A stretch of 34,009 nucleotides of DNA from Planctomycetota bacterium (GCA_017853435.1 JAFMJN010000004.1:1-34009); one strand, 5' to 3'; positions 6,737 through 14,956 are shown, counted from the first letter of the stretch. The notes: a model not told the origin generated them from the sequence alone. Numbers and translations: made by a program.

Positions 6737-9448
6737 ATGCCGAAAACGCTGGTCGTTACCGAAAAGAAATCCGTGGCGGAGGACTTCGCCAAGGTGAACA
6801 AGGTCCCCAAGAAGGGGGATATGTCCTTCGAAAGCGACCGTTTCGTCATCGCGTGGGCCTCCGGCCACCTCCTCGAACTCAAGAGCCCCGACGCCTACGA
6901 CAAGAAGTTCAAGCGCTGGGCCTTGGGCGACCTCCCGATCGTCCCGGAACGCTTCGAGCACCAGCCCCGCGGCGACGACAAGAAGTCCGCGGACCTGCTC
7001 AAGAACCTCGTCAAGCAGATCAACCGCGAAGACGTCGAACGCGTCGTGAACGCCTGCGACGCCGGGCGCGAAGGCGAACTCATCTTCAACCTCATCCTCG
7101 ACCACTCGGGGATGAAGGGCAAGAAGCCCGTCGTCCGGATGTGGCTGCAGTCGATGACCGCCCGCGCGATCGACGCCGCCTTCGAAGAGTTGAAGGTGTT
7201 CGACGGAGCCGCGTCGGGCAAGAAGGCCACGATCCGTTCCGCGGGCGACTTCCGCGATCTCGCCGATGCGGCGTACGCCCGCGACGAAGCCGACTGGCTC
7301 ATCGGGATGAACGGCACGCGCGCGTTCACGAAGGGATTCATGGGCCGGGCCAAGCAGATCATGGCCGTCGGTCGCGTGAAGACGCCCACGTTGGCATTCC
7401 TCGTCGACCGCGAACGCGAAATCGACGCCTTCGTCCCCATCCCCTATCACCAGATCGACGCGGTTTTCCGTCAGGGCGACGCGACGTGGGAAGGTCGTTG
7501 GTCGGGCCCGGACGCCGACGGCCGCAAGACCGATCGCTTCCTCGACCGCGCGATCGCCGAACGCATCCACGCCGCCGTCTCGGCGGGTAAGGGCACGGTG
7601 GTCGACACCGAATCCCGCAAGAAGGAAGAACCGCCGCTCCTCTACGACCTGACGTCGTTGCAGCGCGCGGCGTCGGCTCAGTTCGGCTACACCCTCGACC
7701 GCACGCTGTCGTTGGTGCAGACCCTCTACGAACAGAAGAAGGCGGTCACCTACCCGCGTACGTCGAGCCGCTTCCTGCCGACCGACTACAAGCGCGAAAT
7801 CACTCCGCTTCTGCTCGCGTTGCGCCAAGGCCCCCTCGGACACGCGGCCGCGCAAGTCCCGCCCGACGCGCGTCCCGAAATCTGGCCCCGCGTATTCAAC
7901 GACGCGAAGGTGTCGGACCACTTCGCACTCATCCCGACCGGTGAAAACCCCGGGAACATGCGCGACGACGAAGCCCGTATCTACGAGATGATCACGCGGC
8001 GCTTCCTCGCCGCGTTCATGCCTTCCGCCGAATGGCTCCACGTCTCGCGCGAAACGAACGTCGGCGGAGAAGCCTTCTTCACCAAGGGCCGCCGCTTGTC
8101 GATCTCGGGTTGGCGCGCGGTCGAGCCGGCCACCGAAGACGCGCCGCTCCCCGCCATCGACTCGTCGAAGCCGTGCGACGTGACGTCGGCGACGATTCTC
8201 GACAAGGAAACGCAGGCCCCGGGCCGCTACACCGACGGTTCGTTGGTGAAGGCGATGGAAACCGCGGGTCGCGACACCGTCCCCGGCGCGGCGGTCGAAG
8301 GCCGCAACGCCCTCGACGAAGAAGCGCTCGAAGAGTTGAAGGAGCGCGGGCTCGGAACACCGGCGACGCGCGCCGCGATCGTCAAAGACCTCATTCAAAA
8401 GGGGTTGGCACGCCGACAAGGGCGGTCGATCCTTCCGACGCCGCTCGGCTGCACGCTCGTGCGCGTCGTTCGCAACCTCGGTCTCGACGGCCTCGCGAAG
8501 CCGGAGATGACGGGCGAATGGGAATACCGCCTCGCGCTCATGGCGCAGGGCAAGTACGACCGCGAACAGTTCACGCAGGACATGTCCGCTCAGGTGCGCG
8601 ACATCATCGAAGCGATCCGCTCCGAAAAGGGCGGCAACGACGCCGTCTTCGTCCGCGACCACGGAACTCCGACGCTCCTTTGCCCGCTCTGCGGCAAGCC
8701 GCTTCTCGAGAAGACCTTCTCGTACATGTGCGACGAGAAGAAGGAAGGGTGCGGGTTCAACCTGTCGAAGGATCAGAACGGCAAGTACCTGTTCCCCGAA
8801 ACCGCTCGTCGCCTCCTCGACCGCAAGCGCATCGGCCCGATGTCGGGGTTCGACCGCACGTCGGCGGCGGGATGGCTGAATCTCGAAGCGGACGGCTCGG
8901 TGCGCGTCGAGCTCGACGCGAAGTCCGACGAGGAAGAGACGCCGGGTGAAGAAGGCGGGTTCGCCCGCGAAATCGTCCCGGAAGGTTTGGTCATCGGAAC
9001 GTGCCCGAAGCCGGGTTGCGGCGGCACCGTGCGCCGCGAAGGGTCCGGCTACAAGTGCGAGAAGAACATCGCACGCGCGAAGGACAAGACGTGCGACTTC
9101 CGCCTCGCGGAGCGCATCAAGTACCGCTACCTCCCCCTCGCCGAGGTGAAGAAGATGATCGCCGGGCAGAAGACCGAACCGTTGTTCGGCTTCGTCTCGA
9201 TGCGCGGGAAGAAGTTCCGCGCGATGCTCTACTACGAGAACGGCGACCTGAAGTGGGAGTTCCCGCCGCGTCCCGAACGCCCCGCGCGCGCCGCGAAGGG
9301 CAAGAAGGCCGCCGAAGACGGAGCCGAAGGGGCCGCCGCCGAGGGGGCCGCGAAGAAACCCGCGCGTCGGACGCGCGCGAAGAAGGGAGCCGCCGCCGAA
9401 TCGACGGAGGCTCCTCCCGCGGCTCCCGAAGCCCCTCCCACCTCGTGA
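6737..9448 (+). CDS. topB: DNA topoisomerase III-like type IA topoisomerase
   Basis: A 903-residue enzyme that relaxes or decatenates DNA by single-strand passage. The N-terminal Toprim domain has 'NACDAGREGELIFN' supplying the metal-binding acidic residues, and the catalytic tyrosine is Y339 in 'VTYPRTSSRFL'. The closing 'HFALIPTGE' element and 'GLGTPATRAAIVKDLI' are canonical. Two zinc-ribbon-like modules follow (CPLC...C...C near residue 652; CPKPGC...C...C near 756), then a lysine/alanine/proline-rich tail (about 849-903) like histone H1 tails. The ATG at 6737 is preferred to the track's 6701 because homology begins at 'KTLVVTEKK' and AAGGA sits four bases upstream. It is longer than E. 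coli TopB (about 650 residues) because of the C-terminal extensions. The family is certain; topoisomerase III rather than I is likely. Confidence 0.93.
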   Translation: MPKTLVVTEKKSVAEDFAKVNKVPKKGDMSFESDRFVIAWASGHLLELKSPDAYDKKFKRWALGDLPIVPERFEHQPRGDDKKSADLLKNLVKQINREDVERVVNACDAGREGELIFNLILDHSGMKGKKPVVRMWLQSMTARAIDAAFEELKVFDGAASGKKATIRSAGDFRDLADAAYARDEADWLIGMNGTRAFTKGFMGRAKQIMAVGRVKTPTLAFLVDREREIDAFVPIPYHQIDAVFRQGDATWEGRWSGPDADGRKTDRFLDRAIAERIHAAVSAGKGTVVDTESRKKEEPPLLYDLTSLQRAASAQFGYTLDRTLSLVQTLYEQKKAVTYPRTSSRFLPTDYKREITPLLLALRQGPLGHAAAQVPPDARPEIWPRVFNDAKVSDHFALIPTGENPGNMRDDEARIYEMITRRFLAAFMPSAEWLHVSRETNVGGEAFFTKGRRLSISGWRAVEPATEDAPLPAIDSSKPCDVTSATILDKETQAPGRYTDGSLVKAMETAGRDTVPGAAVEGRNALDEEALEELKERGLGTPATRAAIVKDLIQKGLARRQGRSILPTPLGCTLVRVVRNLGLDGLAKPEMTGEWEYRLALMAQGKYDREQFTQDMSAQVRDIIEAIRSEKGGNDAVFVRDHGTPTLLCPLCGKPLLEKTFSYMCDEKKEGCGFNLSKDQNGKYLFPETARRLLDRKRIGPMSGFDRTSAAGWLNLEADGSVRVELDAKSDEEETPGEEGGFAREIVPEGLVIGTCPKPGCGGTVRREGSGYKCEKNIARAKDKTCDFRLAERIKYRYLPLAEVKKMIAGQKTEPLFGFVSMRGKKFRAMLYYENGDLKWEFPPRPERPARAAKGKKAAEDGAEGAAAEGAAKKPARRTRAKKGAAAESTEAPPAAPEAPPTS

Positions 9449-9627
9449 CACCGATCCCCTGTCAACTCTGCAACGCGTTCTACCCCGCCACGCAATGGAC
9501 GTGGTGGGTGTGCAACACGTGCGGCTACCGCGTCTGCCCTCCGTGTCTCGGAAGGCAGAAGGGACCGTACGGGTCGGGCCACAAGTGCGGCCGTTGTCCC
9601 CACGGCCGCATGGCGTCGAGCCGCTGA
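9445..9627 (+). CDS. Small eight-cysteine zinc-finger protein
   Basis: A 60-residue ORF starting with a GTG that overlaps the topoisomerase stop (GTGA), so translational coupling is likely. The track shows it only as the tail of a longer shadow frame. It has four CxxC pairs spaced C-x2-C-x13-C-x2-C-x4-C-x2-C-x13-C-x2-C, containing 'WVCNTCGYRVCPPC'. This spacing fits two zinc ions in a cross-brace, close to FYVE-finger spacing, but the basic phosphoinositide-binding motif of FYVE domains is absent. The family is not recognised. Its position suggests a role with the topoisomerase (nucleic acid or protein contact), which is inference. It ends four bases before the convergent peptidase gene. Confidence 0.8.
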   Translation: MTPIPCQLCNAFYPATQWTWWVCNTCGYRVCPPCLGRQKGPYGSGHKCGRCPHGRMASSR

Positions 9628-9631
9628 AGAC

Positions 9632-12004
9632 CTAGCGACGCGCGGGCATCGCGTCGAACAGCGCGCGGATGCGGCGATATTCGTCGGACCACGCCGCCGG
9701 ATCGCGGAATCCGTGGTTCTCGAGCGGATAGAGCATGACTTCGAAGGTCGTCTTGCGGAGTTCGATCAGGCGCTGCACGAGTCGGATGGAATCCTGCGCC
9801 AGGACGTTGTCGTCGACGAGGCCGTGGCAGATGAGCAGCCGATCGGAAAGTCCGTCCGCCCACCAGATGGGCGACGCTTTCCGCCACGCGTCTTCGTGAT
9901 CGATCGGATCGTCGAGAAGGTTCGCGGTGTACCCCTCGTTGTAGTGGTGCCAATCGGTCACGGGTCGCAACGCGGCGCCCGCGGCGAATACCCCGGGGTG
10001 TCGGAACAACGCCATGAGGGTGAGGAACCCGCCGTAGGAACCGCCGTAGATGCCGATGCGGCCCGCGTCGCATCCTTCGACGGCGACGAGATGGCGCGCC
10101 GCGGCGACCGCGTCGAGCGTGTCGGCTTCGCCGATCCGATTCTTGTGGGCGGCGCGGAAGTCGCGGCCGTATCCGGCGGATCCGCGATAGTCGATGTCGA
10201 GAACGGTGTAGCCCGCCTCCGCGAGCAGTTGATGGAAGCCGTACTCGCGAGAGTAACGACTCCATCCTCGATGCACGTTCTGCAGGTAGCCCGCACCGTG
10301 AACGAACACGACTCCGGGTCCCCCACGGGTTCCGTCGCGGGGACGGTAGAGACGCGCGGGCACGCGGGTCTCCCCTTCCGATGCGACGTCGACGAACGCG
10401 GGCTCCGGCCAGGCGACCGACTTGAACGCCGAAGACGGCGAGTCGGTCACACGGATCGGCGCGGCCCGACCGGCGTCGCCGCGGATTTCGAGTTCGTGAG
10501 GCCGCGTCGTCGACGATGCGACCGTCAAGACGACGTCGCCGCGCGGAGACGGGGCATGGGTGTACCACCCGCCTCCCGACGTGAGTGTTTCGACCGTGCC
10601 CCGCACGATGTCGATACGCACGAGGTCCCGCTCGGCGGGGCCTCGCACGCTCGCGGAGGCGAGCGCCCACGTCCCGTCGGGAGAGAACCACGGGTCGTGA
10701 ACTTCGTAGCGCCCCGCCGCGAGCACCCGCGTCGTGCCCAAGGCGGCGTCCAACACATGGAGGTTGCGGAACCCTCCCGATTCGGAGATGAACGCGTAGG
10801 AGTCCGACATGCCGAGCCAAGCGCCGTCGGCTTCGTCCCACAGGACCCACGCGGGATCTTTGCGCTCGAAGACGGGCGTCGCGCGGCCGTCATCCGCGTC
10901 GACGAGGAACAACGTCATCGACTCGCGGTCGCGGGTGGCTCCCCGGAGGAGCAGGCGTCCACCACCGTTCGACCACGCGACTTCGACGGGACGCACGCCG
11001 TCGGGCAACGTCACCGGGATGACCGCACCGGTGTCGAATCGGATCAGGTGGCAGGCGCGCTCCGCGACGGGCTCTCCGGATTTCTCGCGCGTGTCGCGCG
11101 TTTCCGTGTACCCCGACTCGGTGACGTAGTCGGGCATCTTCTCGACGCGCGCCGTCCCTTCCGGAGGACGTTCGACGACGCACACCGCCCGACCGGCGTG
11201 CGGTGACGGGACGACGCGTTCGACGCGCCACCCTTTCGGGACGTCGAACCGCGCCGGACGTCCACGGAGATCGGGAGCCGGGCGCGTGGCCGTCCGACGC
11301 TTTTCGTCGCGCTCGAAGAGAACGCGGAACAACGCCAGTTGCTGGTCGCGCATCTGCGCCGCGAGCCGTTCGCCGCGCGGCAAGTCCTTCTTCGCCGGAC
11401 GCGACGCGGCGGCGGGCTCGTCGGCCTTTCGAGGCGGTCCCCATTCGAGCAACGTCTCGACGCCGGGGCCGTCGAACGGAATACGCAGCAAGGCGTCGCC
11501 GGAAACGACGAGCGCCGCCTTGCCGTCGGACGTGAACGCACGAGGAACGACGCCGCCCGGAAGGCGCGCGAGCAACGTGCGCACCGGAGGATCGAACGTT
11601 TCGAGATGAAGCGTCGTCCCCTCGACGACGAGGCGGCGGGTCCGCGCGGGATCGAGGAGACCGAAGGTCGGCGGGCGTTCGTCGTCGGGAAGACGACGCA
11701 AGGCGCGCGTGGCGAGGTCGAGTTCCCACGTCCCCCGTTGTTCGAGGGGACGTTTCCACGAAAACAACGCGCGCTTCCCGTCGTCGGTGACGCGGACGTC
11801 CTGCGGCTCGGCGCCGAAGTAATCCTCGCCGTACATGATCAGATCGAGCGAGGGGGCCGCGGTCGGATCCGCGAGCGCCGCCCGAAGGGACGCCTCCAAG
11901 GCGAGCGCCTTGACCGGGCGCGTTTCGGCGTACGGCTCCTGCGCGCCGCACCCCCACGCGAGACACGCGACGAAGGCGACGACGCGCACGCCGGACGGGG
12001 TCAC
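9632..12004 (-). CDS. Secreted S9 family prolyl oligopeptidase-like peptidase
   Basis: A 790-residue serine peptidase. An N-terminal beta-propeller with repeated 'PD40'-type blades (e.g. 'FSPDGTWALAS') is followed by an alpha/beta-hydrolase domain with the nucleophile S656 in 'GIYGGSYGGFL', an aspartate in 'HGLVDDNV' and a histidine in 'ENHGF'. The track's start at 12211 is rejected because that extension is arginine-rich shadow sequence. The GTG at 12004 overlaps the upstream CbiM-like stop (GTGA) and begins a short signal sequence ending 'CLAWGCGAQEP', a plausible but imperfect lipobox. A linker carries 'AAASRPAKKD'. It probably cleaves peptides in the periplasm or outside; the specificity is unknown. 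The functional link to the coupled metal-transport gene is unclear. Confidence 0.92.
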   Translation of the reverse strand: MTPSGVRVVAFVACLAWGCGAQEPYAETRPVKALALEASLRAALADPTAAPSLDLIMYGEDYFGAEPQDVRVTDDGKRALFSWKRPLEQRGTWELDLATRALRRLPDDERPPTFGLLDPARTRRLVVEGTTLHLETFDPPVRTLLARLPGGVVPRAFTSDGKAALVVSGDALLRIPFDGPGVETLLEWGPPRKADEPAAASRPAKKDLPRGERLAAQMRDQQLALFRVLFERDEKRRTATRPAPDLRGRPARFDVPKGWRVERVVPSPHAGRAVCVVERPPEGTARVEKMPDYVTESGYTETRDTREKSGEPVAERACHLIRFDTGAVIPVTLPDGVRPVEVAWSNGGGRLLLRGATRDRESMTLFLVDADDGRATPVFERKDPAWVLWDEADGAWLGMSDSYAFISESGGFRNLHVLDAALGTTRVLAAGRYEVHDPWFSPDGTWALASASVRGPAERDLVRIDIVRGTVETLTSGGGWYTHAPSPRGDVVLTVASSTTRPHELEIRGDAGRAAPIRVTDSPSSAFKSVAWPEPAFVDVASEGETRVPARLYRPRDGTRGGPGVVFVHGAGYLQNVHRGWSRYSREYGFHQLLAEAGYTVLDIDYRGSAGYGRDFRAAHKNRIGEADTLDAVAAARHLVAVEGCDAGRIGIYGGSYGGFLTLMALFRHPGVFAAGAALRPVTDWHHYNEGYTANLLDDPIDHEDAWRKASPIWWADGLSDRLLICHGLVDDNVLAQDSIRLVQRLIELRKTTFEVMLYPLENHGFRDPAAWSDEYRRIRALFDAMPARR

Positions 12005-12582
12005 GTGCGGGCGACTCCGACGCGCGCGGGCATGCCGACGGCGACGAGCGTCGCCGCCATCGCGCCTTCGACGAGGGCGACGGGCACGTGGGCGAGCCAG
12101 AACCCGTCCCACCCGATCGCGGCGGGCGACGATCCGGACAGCGCGAGTTCGAGACCGCAGGCCGCGACACCGACCGCCGTCCCCGCCGCCGCGGCGGTGG
12201 CGGTGCGCCACAGGCCTCCGCCCGAAACCAAGGCTCCCGCGACGAGCACGGGCAGGAGCGCGATATTCAGGAGATTGGCTCCGAGCGCCATGAGACCGCC
12301 GTCACCCCACGACGCCTGAGCCACGACCACGGCGATCATCACCCGCAGCGCGGGCACGACCCCGAACGTCGCCGCGAGCACGCCGCCTCCGAGGAGGTGG
12401 GCCGAGCCGCCGTACGGCAACGGAACGTCGATCGCCTGCGCCCCCAACGTGAACGCGACGGCCGCGGCGGTGACGCCGGGACTCATTTTCGACGCGCGAA
12501 ATGCGGGAACGACGGCGGGAAGAGCGAGCGCCGCGGCGGTCGCGGCCACCGCGGGGGTGACGTGGGTATCGAGAAGGTGCAT
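12001..12582 (-). CDS. cbiM: CbiM-like cobalt/nickel ECF transporter S component
   Basis: A 193-residue, all-helical membrane protein. The conserved family core is present: 'GGSAHLLGGG', then 'QASWGDGGLMALGANLLNI'. In CbiM/NikM the metal is held by the free N-terminus, His2 and a histidine in the 'GHLLGG' motif; here M1-H2 and H62 are retained, although the usual 'MHIPDG' start is 'MHLLDTH'. No CbiN, CbiQ or CbiO (energising ATPase) genes lie nearby, so it must use partners encoded elsewhere, work alone, or have another role. The stop overlaps the start of the S9 peptidase gene downstream. No cobalamin riboswitch was recognised in the 102-base upstream gap. Confidence 0.85.
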   Translation of the reverse strand: MHLLDTHVTPAVAATAAALALPAVVPAFRASKMSPGVTAAAVAFTLGAQAIDVPLPYGGSAHLLGGGVLAATFGVVPALRVMIAVVVAQASWGDGGLMALGANLLNIALLPVLVAGALVSGGGLWRTATAAAAGTAVGVAACGLELALSGSSPAAIGWDGFWLAHVPVALVEGAMAATLVAVGMPARVGVART

Positions 12583-12619
12583 GAAAGTCTCGGCGGGACA
12601 CCCGTCGGAACGGACGGTC

Positions 12620-12629
12620 GTCGCGCGAC
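12620..12629. promoter_or_regulatory. Palindrome in the cbiM/pdxH divergent gap
   Basis: GTCGCGCGAC is a perfect 10-base palindrome. Next to it, CCGTC-N6-GACGG (12602-12617) forms a second inverted repeat. On the minus strand a TAACGT hexamer (12630-12635) would put transcription of the CbiM-like gene inside the palindrome, as for an operator. Short palindromes are common in DNA this GC-rich, so this is only a candidate. Nothing else is seen in the gap 12583-12684. Confidence 0.2.
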
Positions 12630-12673
12630 ACGTTACCCCGACCGACGCCCGAGGCGAAGAGGCGGGACGGCGT

Positions 12674-12679
12674 TAGAAC
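12674..12679 (+). promoter_or_regulatory. Candidate -10 element for leaderless pdxH
   Basis: TAGAAC lies five bases before the GTG start of pdxH, and there is no convincing Shine-Dalgarno sequence. Transcription starting six bases downstream would begin at the start codon itself. The hexamer matches TATAAT at four of six positions, and no good -35 was found. Weak by itself; see the finding on similar elements before other first genes. Confidence 0.2.
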
Positions 12680-12684
12680 GGGGC

Positions 12685-13272
12685 GTGGACGCCGTCACCG
12701 ATCCCGTCATCGCCTTCCGCTCGCTTTGGGCGGCCGCCCGCGAGGGCGTTCCCGAAACCGTCGGCGACGCGGTCGCCTTGGCCACCTCCGACGCCGCGGG
12801 AGCCCCGTCCGTCCGCATCGTGCTGTTGCGCGGCTGCGACGCGTCGGGATTCGTGTTCTTCACGAACACCGAGAGTCGGAAGGGCCGTGAAGCCCTCGAC
12901 GGCCGACGCGCGGCGCTCTGCTTCCACTGGCCGCATACGAAGGTGCAGGTGCGCGTCGAAGGTCGCGTGGAGCCGGTGACTCCCGCCGAGGCGGACGCGT
13001 ACTTCGCGTCGCGCGCGCGGGACTCCCAGATCGGAGCTTGGGCGAGCGACCAAAGTCGCCCCCTCGCGTCCCGCTTCGCGCTGCTGCGGAAATTTGTCGA
13101 CTTTCGTCGACGCTTCTCCGGGGCGCCGGTCCCGCGTCCGCCCCACTGGTCGGGGTTCCGCGTCGCGCCGACGTCGGTCGAGATCTGGTTCGATCGCCCC
13201 CACCGCCTCCACGACCGTCATCTCTTCGAGAAAACGGACGCGGGGTGGCGGCGCACGCTCCTCAATCCCTGA
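12685..13272 (+). CDS. pdxH: Pyridoxamine 5'-phosphate oxidase
   Basis: A 195-residue FMN enzyme that oxidises pyridoxamine or pyridoxine 5'-phosphate to pyridoxal 5'-phosphate in the vitamin B6 salvage/biosynthesis pathway (cytoplasm). Family hallmarks in order: 'PSVRIVLLRGCD', 'GFVFFTNTESRKGREAL', 'FHWPHTKVQVRVEGRVE', 'RDSQIGAWASDQSRPL', and the C-terminal dimerisation motif 'PPHWSGFRVAP...RPHRLHDR...WRRTLLNP'. The length is slightly short of E. coli PdxH (218) because of the variable N-terminus. The GTG at 12685 is the best start, since the sequence before it is not homologous. Its stop directly abuts the stop of the convergent esterase gene with no bases between. Confidence 0.95.
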   Translation: MDAVTDPVIAFRSLWAAAREGVPETVGDAVALATSDAAGAPSVRIVLLRGCDASGFVFFTNTESRKGREALDGRRAALCFHWPHTKVQVRVEGRVEPVTPAEADAYFASRARDSQIGAWASDQSRPLASRFALLRKFVDFRRRFSGAPVPRPPHWSGFRVAPTSVEIWFDRPHRLHDRHLFEKTDAGWRRTLLNP

Positions 13273-14451
13273 TCAGACGAACCGCGGCAGGTGCTCGCGC
13301 CAGAACGGCCAATCGTGGCCGAAGACGCCGGGCCAGATTTCTCCGATCGCCGGGACGCCCTTGTCGGAGAAGATCGAAATCAGACGTCGACTTTCGTCAA
13401 CCAACGAATCGTGCTCGCCCGTGGCGATCACCCATTCGACGCGGGAGAGTTTCGCGGCCCACTCGGCGTCCATGTTCGGGATGAACGCTTCCGGCGAGTG
13501 GTAGTAGCAGAGGTCGTTCCAGAACGGATCGCCGTCGAGCAGGCGATGCACGTCGAAAAGACCGGAAAACGCGATGCAGCGATCGACGAGATCGGGATGA
13601 CGCGCGGCGACGTTCACGGCGTGATAGCCGCCCATCGAAGCGCCGTAGACCGTGAGTCGGCCGGCGGGTGCCATCGCGCGTACGAACGGAAGAAACTCGT
13701 CGGCGAGGAACGCGTCCCACAGATCGTGACGACGCAGACGCTCGGCGGCGTGCAGATCCTTCCGTTGCCACGAATCGCGATTGATGCTCTCGACGCAGAC
13801 GGCCTGTACGGCTCCCGCGGCGATCTTCGGCATGAGCGCGTCGACGAGACCGCGGTCTTCGTTCTCGAGATGATTGCCTCCCGATGTCGGAAAAAGGACG
13901 ATGGGAGCGCCGCAGGATCCGTACCAGGCGTACGCCACGTCGATACCGAGATGACGGGAGTAGAGCGTGCCCACGTGACGCATCGACGGCTCCTCGATCG
14001 GGACCGATTCCACGACCACCTCCGGGGCGTCGGCGACGGGCGCCGTCGCACCGAGAGGACCGGCCTCCGCTTCGATCACCGACGCGTTCGCGGCGACCGC
14101 GGCTTCGAGCATGTCGGCGATCGACGCCATGACGGCGGCGCGCTCGTCGCCGGCGACGGACGCGCCGCGACGCTTCGCCTTGCGGGGCTTCGGCGCGGGC
14201 TTTCCGACCTTCGATGCGCGGGACGGAGCCCCGGCGGTCGGCTTGGCCGGAGCCTTCGCCGTCTTCACCGTCGGCTTCGCGACGGGCTTGGTCGGCTTCG
14301 CCTTCGGGCCGCCGCTGCGGGCGGCCTTTTTGGCGGGACGGGCGGGCTTCGGCGTCGCCTTCACCGACTTGGATTTCACGGCGGCGGAGGCCTTCGCCTT
14401 CGGGGCGACGGTCTTGGACGACTTCTTCGACGGGCGGCGGCGCGTGGGCAT
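13273..14451 (-). CDS. Esterase with histone H1-like N-terminal region
   Basis: A 392-residue protein. Residues 1 to about 110 are a lysine/alanine/proline-rich, low-complexity segment ('KKSSKTVAPKAKASAAVKSK' and on), like histone H1 tails. From about residue 180 there is an alpha/beta-hydrolase of the putative esterase family: 'VLFPTSGGNHLENEDRGLVD', nucleophile S272 in 'VYGASMGGYHA', aspartate in 'TGEHDSLVDESR' and histidine in 'GVFGHDWPFWREHLP'. The start at 14451 is preferred to 14529 because GGAG lies seven bases upstream and the basic region begins there. No signal peptide is seen, so it is probably cytoplasmic and possibly bound to nucleic acid or another polyanion (inference). The ester substrate is unknown. 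Confidence 0.88.
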   Translation of the reverse strand: MPTRRRPSKKSSKTVAPKAKASAAVKSKSVKATPKPARPAKKAARSGGPKAKPTKPVAKPTVKTAKAPAKPTAGAPSRASKVGKPAPKPRKAKRRGASVAGDERAAVMASIADMLEAAVAANASVIEAEAGPLGATAPVADAPEVVVESVPIEEPSMRHVGTLYSRHLGIDVAYAWYGSCGAPIVLFPTSGGNHLENEDRGLVDALMPKIAAGAVQAVCVESINRDSWQRKDLHAAERLRRHDLWDAFLADEFLPFVRAMAPAGRLTVYGASMGGYHAVNVAARHPDLVDRCIAFSGLFDVHRLLDGDPFWNDLCYYHSPEAFIPNMDAEWAAKLSRVEWVIATGEHDSLVDESRRLISIFSDKGVPAIGEIWPGVFGHDWPFWREHLPRFV

Positions 14452-14506
14452 GACGATCTCCGGGTTGATTCTCCCCGGCGCGGGTGACGCCGCAACCGCC
14501 GAAGGG

Positions 14507-14914
14507 TCACGAATCGGCGAGGAATGCACGCCACCGGGCCTCGGCCGCGGGGCCCGCCCGACGCCACCACGGCAGGAACGCGACGGCGGCGGTCGCGGCC
14601 CCGACGATCGCGACGCCCACGTAGGTCGTGCGCGCGTCGGGATGATCCCGTGCGAGAAGGACGCCGACCAGCGCGGCCGCGGTCCCCCACCCCCGCAGGT
14701 AGCCCAAGACCACGGACTTCCATTGCAGAGGGATCGGTTTCCCTTCGATGACCGCTCCGCCCCTGAAACTCCACGACGCGCGCGTCACCCAAAGGGAGTC
14801 GCGGGGAACGAGCGGAATCGCCATGACGTGGAAAAACCGCGTTCGGACCGCGCCGAGTCCCTCGACCGCGTCCGTTTCGCCGAACCACCATGTGCCGAAG
14901 GCGACGAGCCCCAT
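14507..14914 (-). CDS. Small uncharacterised membrane protein
   Basis: A 135-residue protein of unknown function. It opens 'MGLVAFGTWWFGETDAVEGL' and has 'RTRFFHVMAIPLVPRDSLWV' followed by 'PLQWKSVVLGYLRGW'. The 'RFFH...IPL.P' pattern recalls small membrane proteins often left as hypothetical. Two helices are predicted (about residues 70-90 and 97-117), and the C-terminus 'WRRAGPAAEARWRAFLADS' is probably cytoplasmic. The start at 14914 is chosen because upstream residues in the track look like shadow sequence; there is no Shine-Dalgarno, but TACCCT lies six bases before the ATG. It precedes the esterase gene by 55 bases on the same strand, so they may share a transcript. The function cannot be inferred. 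Confidence 0.72.
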   Translation of the reverse strand: MGLVAFGTWWFGETDAVEGLGAVRTRFFHVMAIPLVPRDSLWVTRASWSFRGGAVIEGKPIPLQWKSVVLGYLRGWGTAAALVGVLLARDHPDARTTYVGVAIVGAATAAVAFLPWWRRAGPAAEARWRAFLADS

Positions 14915-14920
14915 GGCGGG

Positions 14921-14926
14921 AGGGTA
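14921..14926 (-). promoter_or_regulatory. Candidate -10 element for the small membrane protein gene
   Basis: On the minus strand TACCCT lies six bases before the ATG at 14914, fitting TANNNT and placing a transcription start at or next to the start codon. No Shine-Dalgarno sequence and no clear -35 are seen. This is pattern-based inference. Confidence 0.2.
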
Positions 14927-14956
14927 ACCGTTCGCACGGAAGAAGCCCCCTTCCCC

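Noticed and set aside
6491-9451. 986-codon antisense frame over the topoisomerase gene
   Set aside because: No recognisable motifs, while the sense frame has an unmistakable type IA topoisomerase.
12583-12684. Cobalamin riboswitch upstream of the CbiM-like gene
   Set aside because: No B12-box-like conserved core was found in the 102-base gap on the minus strand.
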